A stretch of 64,000 nucleotides of DNA from Streptomyces sp. AC550_RSS872 (lineage in GTDB: Bacteria; Actinomycetota; Actinomycetes; Streptomycetales; Streptomycetaceae). The notes beneath the pieces were generated by a model. That model did no database searches and was not told where the DNA came from. It was given only the letters and a program-made list of their open reading frames with translations. Positions within the stretch are counted from its first letter, which is position 1. The number at the start of each line of letters is the position of its first letter. The stretch is from positions 80,014 through 144,013 of the forward strand of contig NZ_JAGMUL010000092.1 in NCBI RefSeq assembly GCF_019049285.1, read 5' to 3'. Positions 51,761 through 60,385 of the stretch are shown here, piece after piece. The translations under genes were made by a program, and so were the position numbers.

Positions 51761-53607
51761 CTCACAAGCAACCGTCCGCCGGCAACGCGAGGTCCGGCTA
51801 CCGACGCACCCTGCCCTGGCGTGTCGTCACCGGCGTCGCCGAATTCCTGGACCGCAGGATCGGCTGGGACAAACTGCCCGTCCCGCTCGGACTCGGTACC
51901 CTGCTCGGGCTTCGGGTGAAGCTGCGGCAGGAGAACCTGCACGACACCAACCGGATCCCCGCAGTGAACGTACCCGAGCCAGCACCGCGGAACGGCAAGG
52001 CATACCTGGTCAACCGGACGGCCGACGGCAGTTACAACGACCTCGACCAGCCGAAGATGGGCATGGCCGGCACCCGCTTCGGCCGCAACATCCCGCTGGA
52101 GCAGATCCCTCCGGTCTCGGCCGCAGACGTGCTTTCCTCGCCCAACCCGCGCGTGGTCAGCCGCGAACTGCTCACCCGGGACGAGTTCATCCCCGCCGAG
52201 ACGGTGAACTCCCTCGTGGCGGCCTGGCTGCAATTCATGGTGCGCGACTGGTTCAGCCACGGCACAAGCCCCACGGACCGGCCGTGGACCATCCCGCTAC
52301 GCGACGACGACCCCTGGCCCGAGCGACCCATGCAGATCATGCGCACCCCCGACGACCCCACACGCGACCCGCACGCCCCGGCCAGCACCCCCGACACGCG
52401 CGTCAACGTCTCCTCGCACTGGTGGGACGCCTCCCAGATCTACGGGTCGAGTGAGGAGGAGCAGCGCGTCCTGCGCACCGGGGAAAACGGCAAGCTGCGT
52501 CTGTGGGGCGACGACGGGACACCCTTCCCGTCCGACCCGGACCACGACCCGTCCCGGGTGCCCGGCTTCTGGCTGGGGCTCGCGATGATGCAGACGCTGT
52601 TCGCCAAGGAACACAACGCCATCTGTGACCACCTCCACACGCAGTACCCCGGCTGGGACGACGAGGAGCTCTTCCAGCGCGCCAGGCTGGTCAACGCCGC
52701 CCTCCTCGCCAAGATCCACACGGTGGAGTGGACACCGGCAGTCATCAGTCACCCGACCACCGTCACCGCGCTGCGCACCAACTGGTGGGGACTCGCCGGC
52801 GAGCGCGCACACAACCTCTTCGGGCGGATCAGCAACTCCGAGGTGATCAGCGGCATCCCCGGTGCCGAGACCGACCACTACGGCGTTCCGTACACGCTCA
52901 CCGAGGAGTTCGTCGCCGTCTACCGCATGCACCCGTTGGTCCGCGACGACTGGCATCTGCGGGCCGCGGCCGACGACGCCACGCTGCGGGAGGCCACCTT
53001 CCGCGATCTCGCCGGTCCCGAGGCACTGAAGGTCATGGACACCGTCCCCATGCATGACCTGCTCTACAGCTTCGGCACGCTGCACCCGGGCCTGGTCACC
53101 ATGCACAACTTCCCGAAGTTCCTCCAGGAGTTCGAGCGGCCGGACGGTCACCCGCAGGACCTCGCGGCCACGGACATCCTGCGCAGCAGGGAACTCGGTG
53201 TCCCCCGCTACAACGAGTTCCGCCGGCTGCTGCGCCTGAAGCCCGCCGCGAGTTTCGAGGAGCTCACCGAGAACCGGGACTGGGCCGAGCAGATCAAGCG
53301 GGTCTACGGCGGCGACATCGAGAAGGTGGACCTGACCGTGGGCCTGTACGCGGAGAAACTCCCCGCCGGATTCGCCTTCAGCGACACCGCGTTCCGCATC
53401 TTCATCCTCATGGCCTCGCGTCGGCTCAACAGCGATCGGTTCTTCACCGAGTACTACACGCCCGAGGTCTATTCGAAGGCTGGACTGCGCTGGATCGACG
53501 AAAACACCATGGGGACCGTGCTGCTGCGCCACCACCCGGATCTACGGACCGCACTGGCCGGAGTGAAGAACGCCTTCCAGCCCTGGAACGTCGCCGGGCG
53601 GAAGTGA
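51757..53607 (+). CDS. Heme peroxidase, alpha-dioxygenase-like, distal His replaced
   Basis: A 616-residue protein of the animal heme peroxidase superfamily, in the branch with plant alpha-dioxygenases and bacterial homologues. Markers are AAWLQFMVRDWFSHGTSP, SHWWDASQIYGSSEEEQR, LFAKEHNAICDHL and VAVYRMHPLVRDDWHL. The last gives proximal His392 and, three residues before, Tyr389, the spacing of the catalytic Tyr/His in alpha-dioxygenases. The distal His expected in QFMxHDW is Arg163 here (codon CGC at 52243-52245). Family members oxygenate fatty acids; with Arg at the distal side, activity may be changed or lost. Its ATG overlaps the GMC stop. Confidence 0.85.
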   Translation: MTHKQPSAGNARSGYRRTLPWRVVTGVAEFLDRRIGWDKLPVPLGLGTLLGLRVKLRQENLHDTNRIPAVNVPEPAPRNGKAYLVNRTADGSYNDLDQPKMGMAGTRFGRNIPLEQIPPVSAADVLSSPNPRVVSRELLTRDEFIPAETVNSLVAAWLQFMVRDWFSHGTSPTDRPWTIPLRDDDPWPERPMQIMRTPDDPTRDPHAPASTPDTRVNVSSHWWDASQIYGSSEEEQRVLRTGENGKLRLWGDDGTPFPSDPDHDPSRVPGFWLGLAMMQTLFAKEHNAICDHLHTQYPGWDDEELFQRARLVNAALLAKIHTVEWTPAVISHPTTVTALRTNWWGLAGERAHNLFGRISNSEVISGIPGAETDHYGVPYTLTEEFVAVYRMHPLVRDDWHLRAAADDATLREATFRDLAGPEALKVMDTVPMHDLLYSFGTLHPGLVTMHNFPKFLQEFERPDGHPQDLAATDILRSRELGVPRYNEFRRLLRLKPAASFEELTENRDWAEQIKRVYGGDIEKVDLTVGLYAEKLPAGFAFSDTAFRIFILMASRRLNSDRFFTEYYTPEVYSKAGLRWIDENTMGTVLLRHHPDLRTALAGVKNAFQPWNVAGRK

Positions 53608-53616
53608 GGAGGAAGC

Positions 53617-53851
53617 CGGGACGGCAGAAGGTCGCAGAGCCTTCCTCGTCCTGGAGGGCGGCGGGGTTCGCGGCCTGGGCGCCGCGGGAGCTGTGATCGG
53701 CCTGCTGGAGAAGGGCCATGCCTTCGAGCGCTCCGCCGGCACCTCCGTCGGCACCATCGCGGTGGCCTTTGTGGCCGCCGGGGTGGAGGCCACGGGCCTG
53801 CGCGACATCATGGGCCGCCTGGACCCCGCTTGCCGTCCAGCCATGCCCTGA
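53617..53851 (+). pseudogene. Patatin-like phospholipase, N-terminal fragment
   Basis: The reading frame beginning just after the peroxidase stop gives FLVLEGGGVRGLGAAGAV (oxyanion loop GGGVRG) and SAGTSVGTIAVAFVAAG, with the nucleophile elbow GTSVG. Homology ends after DIMGRLD at about 53820; a stop follows at 53849. No ATG or GTG lies in this frame between the last stop and the motif, so even the start is lost or non-canonical. The catalytic Asp of the DGG/A motif is absent. It originally formed the fourth gene of the GMC-peroxidase set. Confidence 0.75.
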
Positions 53852-54049
53852 ACGTGCGCTCGTGACGGTGAGGCCGGCCTCGCGGGCTGCCTGGCGGGCG
53901 TGGTCGGTGCGGGTGAAGTAGTGCAGACGGGCCAGCAGCCCGCGGCGTGCAGTGATCGGGGTGGCGACGAAGTTGGCGAGCGCATCGAGCTGACGTGCGA
54001 CGGCCTCGTGGCCTTTCATGCCACGGGCCCCGTATTTCCCGAATTCCAT
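53830..54049 (-). pseudogene. N-terminal fragment of an HTH-like plasmid-type protein
   Basis: From the ATG at 54049: EFGKYGARGMKGHEAVARQL, NFVATPITARRGLLARLHYF, HARQAAREAGLTV, and one frame over RTFRAWLDG. The last part resembles a helix-turn-helix used by Streptomyces plasmid or terminal-associated regulators. It ends abruptly at about 53830, where it meets the patatin fragment tail to tail. The family is not certain. Confidence 0.4.
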
Positions 54050-54139
54050 GGTGCGCTCTGGCACTTCAATTCTCTTTCACGGTGGCGTGCGCTGCTTTGT
54101 GGCGGGACCAGATTACAGCAGGTTCGGTTCAGAGATCAC

Positions 54140-55615
54140 GAGTTGTCGTCAAGCACAAGCCGGACCTGACCTGCTGGTTCGGGAGCTTGCGTGAACGTGG
54201 CGCAGGGCAGCTCAGGGCCACGCCCAACAGCCTTCAGTTCTGCGAACTCAGTCGAGGCCAGGGGTCTTCGGCCGAAGAGGCGCTGGAGGATCTCGCACGG
54301 TATTCAAACGTCGCCGTCCATTCCACCTCGGCGCTCGCCGGGGACGTCAGTGCCGCAGCTGCGGCGGACGACGAGGAACGCAAAGTGAAAGACCTCGAAG
54401 CCCTTCGACGCAAACCGGGCCTGCGGCCGCTATCTGCCGCGGATTTCGGCGGCTCACTCCGTGTGACGCCGTGGGACGTGCTGCACACTTTCGCACGAGC
54501 CATCTCCTTGGCACGCCGCGGAGCAGCCCGCGGCCTGGCCGAGCACTGGGGCAGTCTGAAGTACAGCCTGGCACTCAACGGCGGCCCCAGTTCCTACATG
54601 GGGCTCTCCGCCGAGGGACGGGACACGGCCGACTACTACAAGGCGCTCCAGTCCGGGGAACTTGGTGTCGGATTCGCGCTGGCTCTCTCCGAGCGAATTC
54701 TCAGCCGGCGATACCCGGACCATGCGGTATCGATCGTCCCGGCAGACACAGCCCTCCGTGCAGGTTGGGCCCTGAACAGCGGACAAGGGCACCACGATGG
54801 GCTACCGGTACCGTCCGCAGTACTTCGCAGAGGTCTGGAAACCCGGAGAACCGTCGCGCATTTTCCCTGTCGTCTCCCGCGGAAACCACGGCAAAGCCAG
54901 CGACTCACTCGGCCAACTCGCGGACGCTTCGGTCTACATAGACGGGGTCCACATCTGCATCCCCGACGAAACACGTGGCCTGATCTTCAGCACACAACTG
55001 CCCCTCGCCGAGTCGCTCACCGTGCACGCACTGGCTGCCGATGGCACAGACGGCTGGCTGTCCGGCACGGACAGCTTCCCCCTCGGGAACCTGAACGAAC
55101 GGCTCCGCGACGAGGCATGGCCCCCAGGCATCCACCCCCTGGCCCACGACGGCAAGGGGGCACCCGTGGTACCCGGTGTTCACGTCACCCCGGAACTCTC
55201 CGGATGGTTCCGTCACGTCCTTGCACGAACCTCCGCCGCAGGGCTCACAGCCTTCGCCGGCGACGGAAACTCCACCGCTCCGTACCTCACCACCCGCCAG
55301 GGAAGCCGACGCTTCTCCGCTGGGTTCGCCCACGCGGCCACCGACAGCGTCCAGGACGCCGCATGCACACTGCTCGGCATTCCGTTCGTCGGCACCGACC
55401 ACGTCTTCCGCCTCAACGGAACACGCGTGGAGGCATTCTCCGGCGTCCATGCCGACCTCTTCACCCACCTGAGTCACGGCCGCCGGGAGCAATACCGCAG
55501 CGACGTCCACGCTCTACGTCCCAAGTGGCCTTCGGACACCTGGGACGACGAGTGGAACGGCCCCGTCTCGATACACCAGGATGGCTTGGTCCTGGCCCTG
55601 CATCTGCTGCCCTGA
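54140..55615 (+). pseudogene. Hypothetical protein, frameshifted near 54783
   Basis: The first part (ATPNSLQFCELSRGQGSS, then AEHWGSLKYSLALNGGPSSY, ALALSERILSRRYPDHAVSI, DTALRAGWALNS) and the second part (DKGTTMGYRYRPQYFAEVW, FPVVSRGNHGKASDSLGQLA through LVLALHLLP) lie in adjacent frames and join smoothly as NSxDKGTTMGYRY if one or two bases were restored. Total about 490 residues. No known catalytic motif is seen. The second part alone could be an ORF from the ATG at 54797. The true start is uncertain. Confidence 0.5.
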
Positions 55616-55676
55616 CTCTGCGTGACCACCGAAAGTCATCGAGGAGCCTTCCCGCCATGCCCCATCGACCATTGGC

Positions 55677-55736
55677 GGGGAGGTTTTCTGGGGAGAATCT
55701 GGGGAGTACGGGCGGCGCTGGGGAGCGCGTGGGGAG
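55677..55736 (+). repeat. Five GGGGAG repeats
   Basis: GGGGAG begins at 55677, 55690, 55701, 55720 and 55731, with gaps of 13, 11, 19 and 11 bases. The near-helical spacing could mark a protein-binding array or may be coding remnant on the minus strand (Ser-Pro-rich). Confidence 0.35.
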
Positions 55737-55867
55737 AAGCGGCTGCGTAGCCCGACAAGGTCTGAGAGGGCGGGATGTGACGAGATGCCGCGTTTGCTGT
55801 CGCTGGAACGTGTGGCACAGGCGTATCGGGACTGATCGGGGAGTCCTGTAGTGCTGGAGTGTTCCTC

Positions 55868-56250
55868 GTGAGCGACCGCCAGCCCTACAAGAGCGACTTG
55901 TCCGACGAGCGGTGGGCCCTGATCGAGCCGGTCATCGCCTCCTGGAAGGCTCAGCATCCCTCCGTCAGCGGCCACCAAGGCGCCTACGCGATGCGGGAGA
56001 TCGTCAACGCCCTGCTCTACCAGTCCCGTACCGGCTGCCAGTGGGACTACCTCCCCCGCGATCTACCGCCGGTCGGAGCGGTGAAGTACTACTTCTGCAA
56101 GTGGCGTGACGACGGCACCGACCAGCCATCCACGACCTGCTGCGCTGGCAGGTCCGCGAGAGCCGGGGGCGCAAGGCCGACCCGAGCCTGGTGGTGCTCG
56201 ACACCCAGAGCCTGCACGCGGCCGTGGGGGTGCCCGCCGACACCACCGGA
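55868..56250 (+). pseudogene. IS5-family transposase, N-terminal part
   Basis: Codons DRQPYKSDLSDERWALIEPV, VNALLYQSRTGCQWDYLPRD and VKYYFCKWRDDGTDQ are the N-terminus of an IS5-family transposase. After a frame slip near 56125 the next frame gives IHDLLRWQVRESRGRK and DPSLVVLDTQSLHAA, containing the first catalytic Asp. It is cut at about 56250 and joined to an unrelated gene. Confidence 0.75.
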
Positions 56251-56768
56251 AGAAGGCCGAGCGGGCTCGCCTGGCCGACCCGAATGCCGCGTACACCAAC
56301 GCCCTCCCGAAAGCAGATCTCGTCCGCTACACGAAGACCCTGGACGGCGACCCCTCGAAGGGCGAACTGTCGGTGGATCTTCCCGCCGGCGGCACCATCA
56401 GCACCACCAGCACGGGCTGCCTGGCCGAGGCCAAGGGGAATCTGTACGGCGACACCGCGACCTGGTTCCGCGTCAATAAGATCGCCACAAGCCTGACGCC
56501 CCTCTACGTTCCGCATCTCGTCAAGGACCCGCGCTTCGTGAAAGCGGTCGAGGCCTGGTCGCGGTGCATGCGCGAAGCCGGCCACGCCTACGCGTCCCCA
56601 GACGAGATCCGGGAGGATCGGCATGCGCTCACGCAGGGAAGGAGCGCCGCACGGGCCCATGCCGCCGAGGTGCAGTTGGCGGTGACCGAAGCCACGTGTG
56701 CGGTGAAGACCTCGCTGGGCAAAACGGCTCGCGCCCTCGAGCGTAAATACCGCGCTAAGAGCTCGTAA
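56251..56768 (+). pseudogene. Hypothetical exported protein fragment between ISs
   Basis: After the IS junction the frame reads KKAERARLADPNAAYTNALP, then GGTISTTSTGCLAEAKGNLY, WFRVNKIATSLTPLYVPHL, EAWSRCMREAGHAYASPDEI and LGKTARALERKY. A WxxCM-x-EAGH motif is shared by lipoprotein-like hypothetical proteins of Streptomyces. Both ends are lost: the 5' end to the upstream IS5 fragment and the 3' end to the intact IS5 copy at 56758, whose terminal repeat supplies the stop. Confidence 0.5.
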
Positions 56769-57659
56769 CACGATCTTGTTGAGGTGCGCTGGTTGGGCGT
56801 GACCGGTCTGATGATTCGGCCGTTCGTGATGCTGTGAGTACTCGGCCGTGGATCGTGGACGACGACTTGTGGGCGCTGATCGAACCGCTGTTGCCGCCCT
56901 GGCCCGAGCGGTCACCGGGTCCGCGGCCGGTGGCAGATAGGCTCTGCCTCCAGGGCATCCTCTATGTCCTCTACAACGACATAGCCTGGCAACTCCTGCC
57001 GCTGGAGCTGGGGTTCGGCTCCGGACAGACCTGCTGGTGGCGCCTGGAGCGGTGGCAGCAGGCAGGAGTCTTCGACCAGCTGCACCGCATCCTGCTCGCC
57101 GAGCTGAACGCGGCCGGCCAACTCGACTGGTCACGGGCCTGCGTGGACGGCTCCCATGTCCGTGCGAAAAAAGGGCGTGCCGACACCGGTCCGTCGCCGG
57201 TCGACCGGCGCAAGACGGGCAGCAAACACCACCTGATCTGCGACGGACGCGCAACTCCGCTCAAGGTCATCACCACCGCAGCCAACGTCAACGACGTCAC
57301 CCAGACCCTCGCCCTCGTCGACGGCATCCCACCCGTCGCCGACCGCTCCGGCCGTCCTCGCAGGCGTCCAGAGGCCCTGCTCGGAGACAAGGGCTACGAC
57401 TCCAACCCCAACCGCCGCGAACTGCGCAAGCGGCGGATCCTGCCTGTCATCTCCCGCAAGGGCGCCCCGAACATCCAGGGTATGGACAAGCTCCGTTACG
57501 TCGTCGAGCAGACCTTCGCCCTGCTCCACCACTTCAAACGACTCGCCGTCCGATGGGAACGCCGCACCGAACTCCACGACGCCTTCGTCTCCCTCGCCTG
57601 CCGCCTCATCTGCTGGAGACGCCTCAAGAAGGCCCGCCCATGATCGTGTTACGAGCTCT
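56758..57659 (+). mobile_element. Intact IS5-family insertion sequence
   Basis: About 902 bases with 18-bp perfect terminal inverted repeats: AGAGCTCGTAACACGATC at 56758-56775 and its complement at 57642-57659. Flanks contain TA near both edges, but I could not fix the target duplication. It carries one intact transposase and is nearly identical to the truncated copy at 16369-17028. Confidence 0.88.
56834..57643 (+). CDS. IS5-family transposase, intact
   Basis: A 269-residue DDE transposase from the GTG at 56834. The N-terminal domain reads RPWIVDDDLWALIEPLLPPW; catalytic residues lie in SRACVDGSHVRAKKG (Asp), ALLGDKGYDSNPNRRELRK (Asp) and YVVEQTFALLHHFKRLAVRW (Glu in VVEQT). It cuts and joins the 18-bp ends of its own element. 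No frameshift is visible, in contrast to the copy at 16 kb, so this is the likely active source. Confidence 0.9.
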   Translation: MSTRPWIVDDDLWALIEPLLPPWPERSPGPRPVADRLCLQGILYVLYNDIAWQLLPLELGFGSGQTCWWRLERWQQAGVFDQLHRILLAELNAAGQLDWSRACVDGSHVRAKKGRADTGPSPVDRRKTGSKHHLICDGRATPLKVITTAANVNDVTQTLALVDGIPPVADRSGRPRRRPEALLGDKGYDSNPNRRELRKRRILPVISRKGAPNIQGMDKLRYVVEQTFALLHHFKRLAVRWERRTELHDAFVSLACRLICWRRLKKARP

Positions 57660-57739
57660 ACGAGCGCAGGCCGGAACACTTCCTCGCCTTCACCGCCATC
57701 GCCGCGGCTCTCATTTGCCACCGCAGACTCACCAAGTGA
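57660..57739 (+). pseudogene. Transposase C-terminal remnant
   Basis: Codons YERRPEHFLAFTAIAAALIC and HRRLTK before a stop match the C-terminus of an IS5-type transposase other than the one adjoining it. It shows that the 56.8-kb IS inserted into an older element. Confidence 0.55.
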
Positions 57740-57780
57740 AATGGCGTCCTATTCAGCGGGCACCTGAGGGGCCAGGGTTG

Positions 57781-57849
57781 CCATTCTCGGGAGTTGACCC
57801 GTGGGTTCGCGGTCAACACGCGGGATCGGCTTCGAGGTCGGCCTGGAGA
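57781..57849 (+). repeat. Imperfect direct repeat, left copy
   Basis: CCATTCTCGGGAG...CCCGTGGGTT...ATCGGCTTCGAG...CTGGAGA. It matches 59125-59192 over about 68 bases with scattered changes and small indels. The two copies flank the repeat-protein gene in direct orientation. Confidence 0.55.
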
Positions 57850-57891
57850 AGCTGCCGGGCTGAGTCCGCATAGCGGATGGCGGTCTTGGGC

Positions 57892-58689
57892 TCACACACC
57901 GCCCTCAATGAGGGTCCAGCCAGAGGAGACCTGGGCTAGCGGGCCGACGTTGGTGTAGTTGCCGTTCACCAGCGTCGAGGTCCAGGCGGTTCCGTCGTCC
58001 TTGTAGAAGAACAGGCTGTCCGAGGTCCGGCCCACCTTGTTCCAGATGCCGGAGGTTCCGATCCTCTGGAAGGAGATGCCGGTGCCGTTGGTAGCCTTGG
58101 ACACCCGGAACTCGAGTTCGCCGCCCGCCCTAGCCCACGACAGCACGGAGTCGCTCGTGGCGGTCAACGTCCCCAGGAAGTCGTCCCTCGGGATGCTGCC
58201 CTTGTCCGTGTAGACGCCGCCGGAGAGGCTGCCGTACCCCACGTTGCTCCAGGGGAACTCGCTGGAACCGTGCCGGGCCGCCGCGACCAGCGTGTCGCGG
58301 GAGGAGGCCATGGTGCCCCAGCCCGAACTGAAGTCGTTGTACACGCGGACCTGCTGGAACGCGCCGTTCATGAGGGTGCCCGTTACTCCGCGGCCGGTCG
58401 CGTTGTAGAAGATCACGGAGTCGGCGGACGCCTCGATGAAAGTCCAGTCCGGGGCGAACCCGTAGGTCTTGACTCGGGTGTACGTGCCGCCTGTGAAGGT
58501 GCCGACCTCCCCGGCCCCGGTGCCCTGGTTGTAGAGCAGCAGCGAGTCACGGCTCGCGGCGCCGTGCGTGTACCCGGTCGGGAGGCGCAGCATCGCCTTG
58601 GCCTGCCAGCGGCCGCCGGAGAGAGTGCCCGTCCCTGCTTGGCCGTTGTCGGACCTGTAGAACAGGATCGAGGTGTTTGGCGTGGTCAC
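57892..58689 (-). CDS. Six-repeat beta-propeller-like protein
   Basis: A 265-residue protein from the GTG at 58689, after AGGGGAG. It consists of six repeats of about 42-48 residues, each starting with a Ser/Asp-Ser-hydrophobic triplet followed by an aromatic and a GTxxxGxY turn: for example RDSLLLYNQGTGAGEVGTF, ADSVIFYNATGRGVTGTL and SDSLFFYKDDGTAWTSTL. A Trp or Tyr near each repeat end (DWTFIEAS, GWGTMASS) is typical of tectonin/tachylectin-type propellers that bind sugars. No signal peptide or enzyme domain is seen. It may be a lectin or protein-interaction scaffold. Confidence 0.65.
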   Translation of the reverse strand: MTTPNTSILFYRSDNGQAGTGTLSGGRWQAKAMLRLPTGYTHGAASRDSLLLYNQGTGAGEVGTFTGGTYTRVKTYGFAPDWTFIEASADSVIFYNATGRGVTGTLMNGAFQQVRVYNDFSSGWGTMASSRDTLVAAARHGSSEFPWSNVGYGSLSGGVYTDKGSIPRDDFLGTLTATSDSVLSWARAGGELEFRVSKATNGTGISFQRIGTSGIWNKVGRTSDSLFFYKDDGTAWTSTLVNGNYTNVGPLAQVSSGWTLIEGGV

Positions 58690-58928
58690 GGATGCTCCCC
58701 TTTCCTCACACTCGGACGCGCGCGGCGCGGCTGGACGTGGCGGGGAATGCGTCGCCGCGGTGCGGTCTGCAGGAGGACGCCCGTACTTGCGGACCGGCCA
58801 GTCACTGCTCCGCCCCCGCAGGCCGGCCGTTGCTGCTGCTGGGACGCTCTCATTAATTCTGCGCCACGGCGAGCCGCCCCGCATCTCGGCGCAGGCCAGG
58901 CGGGCAACCCAGATGGAACGGTTCGGCG

Positions 58929-58982
58929 GTGGGGCCCGGGAACATCGCTGCCCTCCAGGCCGGCGATGTTCCCGGGCCCCAC
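58929..58982. terminator. Perfect 20-bp inverted repeat with 14-base loop
   Basis: GTGGGGCCCGGGAACATCGC pairs exactly with 58963-58982. It lies upstream of the repeat-protein gene, so it would end transcription arriving from other genes or be a transposon scar. Its perfect arms suggest recent origin or selection. Confidence 0.55.
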
Positions 58983-59124
58983 CTTGCTCCCTTTGACTGT
59001 GCCTCACTCTGACTACAGAGGGCTACTCGTCGCTTTGCCGTAGCTTCGGAAGAACAGGGCCGTGATCTCCGCGAGTTCGAGGAAACTGAAGGCTCTTCAG
59101 TGGGAACTCGCGGGTCCGATGCCG

Positions 59125-59192
59125 TCATTTTCGGGGATGGCCCCGTGGGTTGGTGGCGAACACGTTGATCGGTTTCGAGATCAGACTGGAGA
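59125..59192 (+). repeat. Imperfect direct repeat, right copy
   Basis: TCATTTTCGGGGATGG...CCCGTGGGTT...ATCGGTTTCGAG...CTGGAGA, paired with 57781-57849. Confidence 0.55.
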
Positions 59193-59343
59193 CGTTGTCG
59201 TGCCGAGTTTGTGTTGCGGATGTCGGTTCAGCCGGTCTGGCCACGCTCGAGCTGTCGCGGAAAACGCCGGACTGGGAACGCTCCGGGTGACGAATGGCCG
59301 GGCGGTGTAGGGACCCTGATGATGCAAACAAGGGAGCCACGGC

Positions 59344-59790
59344 CTACCTCGTAGCGATCAGCAGGCATGCGACGGCGAACACGATCACCACGAACACGAA
59401 GATCAGCATTGTTCGCCTGGCAAAGCGCAAGGTATCGCCAACTCTGGTTACTTCAACGACCAGCGCCTCGGCATCAGGCGCAGAGCGCACCGCGTCCTCA
59501 ATCTCGGCCCGTTCGAACCAGGGGAGCCACCCGCCTGACCGGCTAGGCACGCGGGGATGACCGGAAGCGTCGGGATCGACCAGCTCTGTGCCGGGCATCG
59601 CTTCCAGGTTCGTCCTCGCCACCCACGACTCAACCGAGCGCCGATAGAACACCTTGATGGTCTGATAGCCAAGCCTCGCCAGAGCGAACACAGCTACAGC
59701 TGCTGGTAAGCCACCTGCCGCAGATACGGCTCGATCACTGATGCTTTGCCACTGGCCTTGATCGCCCAGGGGACTGCTGCGGGATTCGGT
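59344..59790 (-). CDS. Hypothetical membrane protein, start uncertain
   Basis: The reliable part has a hydrophobic segment GLPAAVAVFALARLGYQTI, a soluble loop with WVARTNLEAMPGTELVDPDA and WLPWFERAEIEDAVRSAPDA, and a C-terminal TM helix TMLIFVFVVIVFAVACLL ending at the stop. The open frame extends upstream to about 59979 through IS3 and lyase remnants and is chimeric there, so the original start was probably lost or lies near 59770. Function unknown. Confidence 0.5.
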   Translation of the reverse strand, partial: TESRSSPLGDQGQWQSISDRAVSAAGGLPAAVAVFALARLGYQTIKVFYRRSVESWVARTNLEAMPGTELVDPDASGHPRVPSRSGGWLPWFERAEIEDAVRSAPDAEALVVEVTRVGDTLRFARRTMLIFVFVVIVFAVACLLIATR

Positions 59791-59832
59791 GACACCTGAC
59801 CTGGCTTGCTGAGAGGCGGCCTGGAAGGATGT

Positions 59833-59905
59833 TGCAGTACCCAAGCCGTATCCGATGGAGTTCCGCGAAGACGTCGTGCGGGTCGCGCGCGACCGCGAGC
59901 CCGGC
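59833..59905 (+). pseudogene. IS3-family orfA, N-terminal remnant
   Basis: Codons PKPYPMEFREDVVRVARDRE are the start of an IS3-family OrfA (HTH) protein. The helix-turn-helix that should follow is missing. Confidence 0.65.
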
Positions 59906-59909
59906 GGCA

Positions 59910-60385
59910 TCTGGGTGTCCTCACCTCGGTCACCCAGCCAGTTCTCCCGAGGCCACGCACCACGCTGAATTCGATCCACAAAGTCACGATGTCGCTTGTC
60001 CGGACAGATTCAGATGATTCCCCCGGACCAGCTCCAGGCCGACTTCCGATGGTCGTCGCGACTTCTGTTCACCCCAACGATGTCCTGGAGAGAGCGCCTC
60101 ACCCTGAGGATCGTCTTGTTGCTTCCGTCCTTGGAGAACCACCCCGTCGCTGCCGAGCAGGACCACGCCATCGAGCTGGTACGTGCCGGCGGGGATGCGC
60201 ACCACACCCCCACCGAGGCGACCTGCAGCGTCAAGCGCTGCGTTGAATTTCCCGGAAGAGTTTTCAGGAGTGTCCGGAAACGCACCGAAGTCCTGAACAT
60301 TGAGAGTGGCCGTCAGGCGCGGTACGTCTTTTCCAAGGTTGTAGCCGACGAACGCGACGTTGGGGATCTGACTGGCTGTTCGCTA
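59910..60385 (-). pseudogene. Pectate-lyase-superfamily (beta-helix) fragment
   Basis: The minus strand reads IPNVAFVGYNLGKDVPRL, NVQDFGAFPDTPENSSGKFN, GGGVVRIPAGTYQLDGVVLL and SDGVVLQG, the N-terminal rungs of a right-handed beta-helix (pectate lyase 3 / GH28-like). A frame slip near 60125 leads to DGSNKTILRVRRSLQDIVG, and SWSGGII is followed by TGA where TGG would be expected, then ICPDKRHRDFVDRIQRGAWP. It is truncated at both ends by other fragments. Confidence 0.6.

Noticed and set aside
55677..55736. GGGGAG repeats as a CRISPR array
   Set aside because: Units are only 6 bases with irregular short gaps and no cas genes are near.
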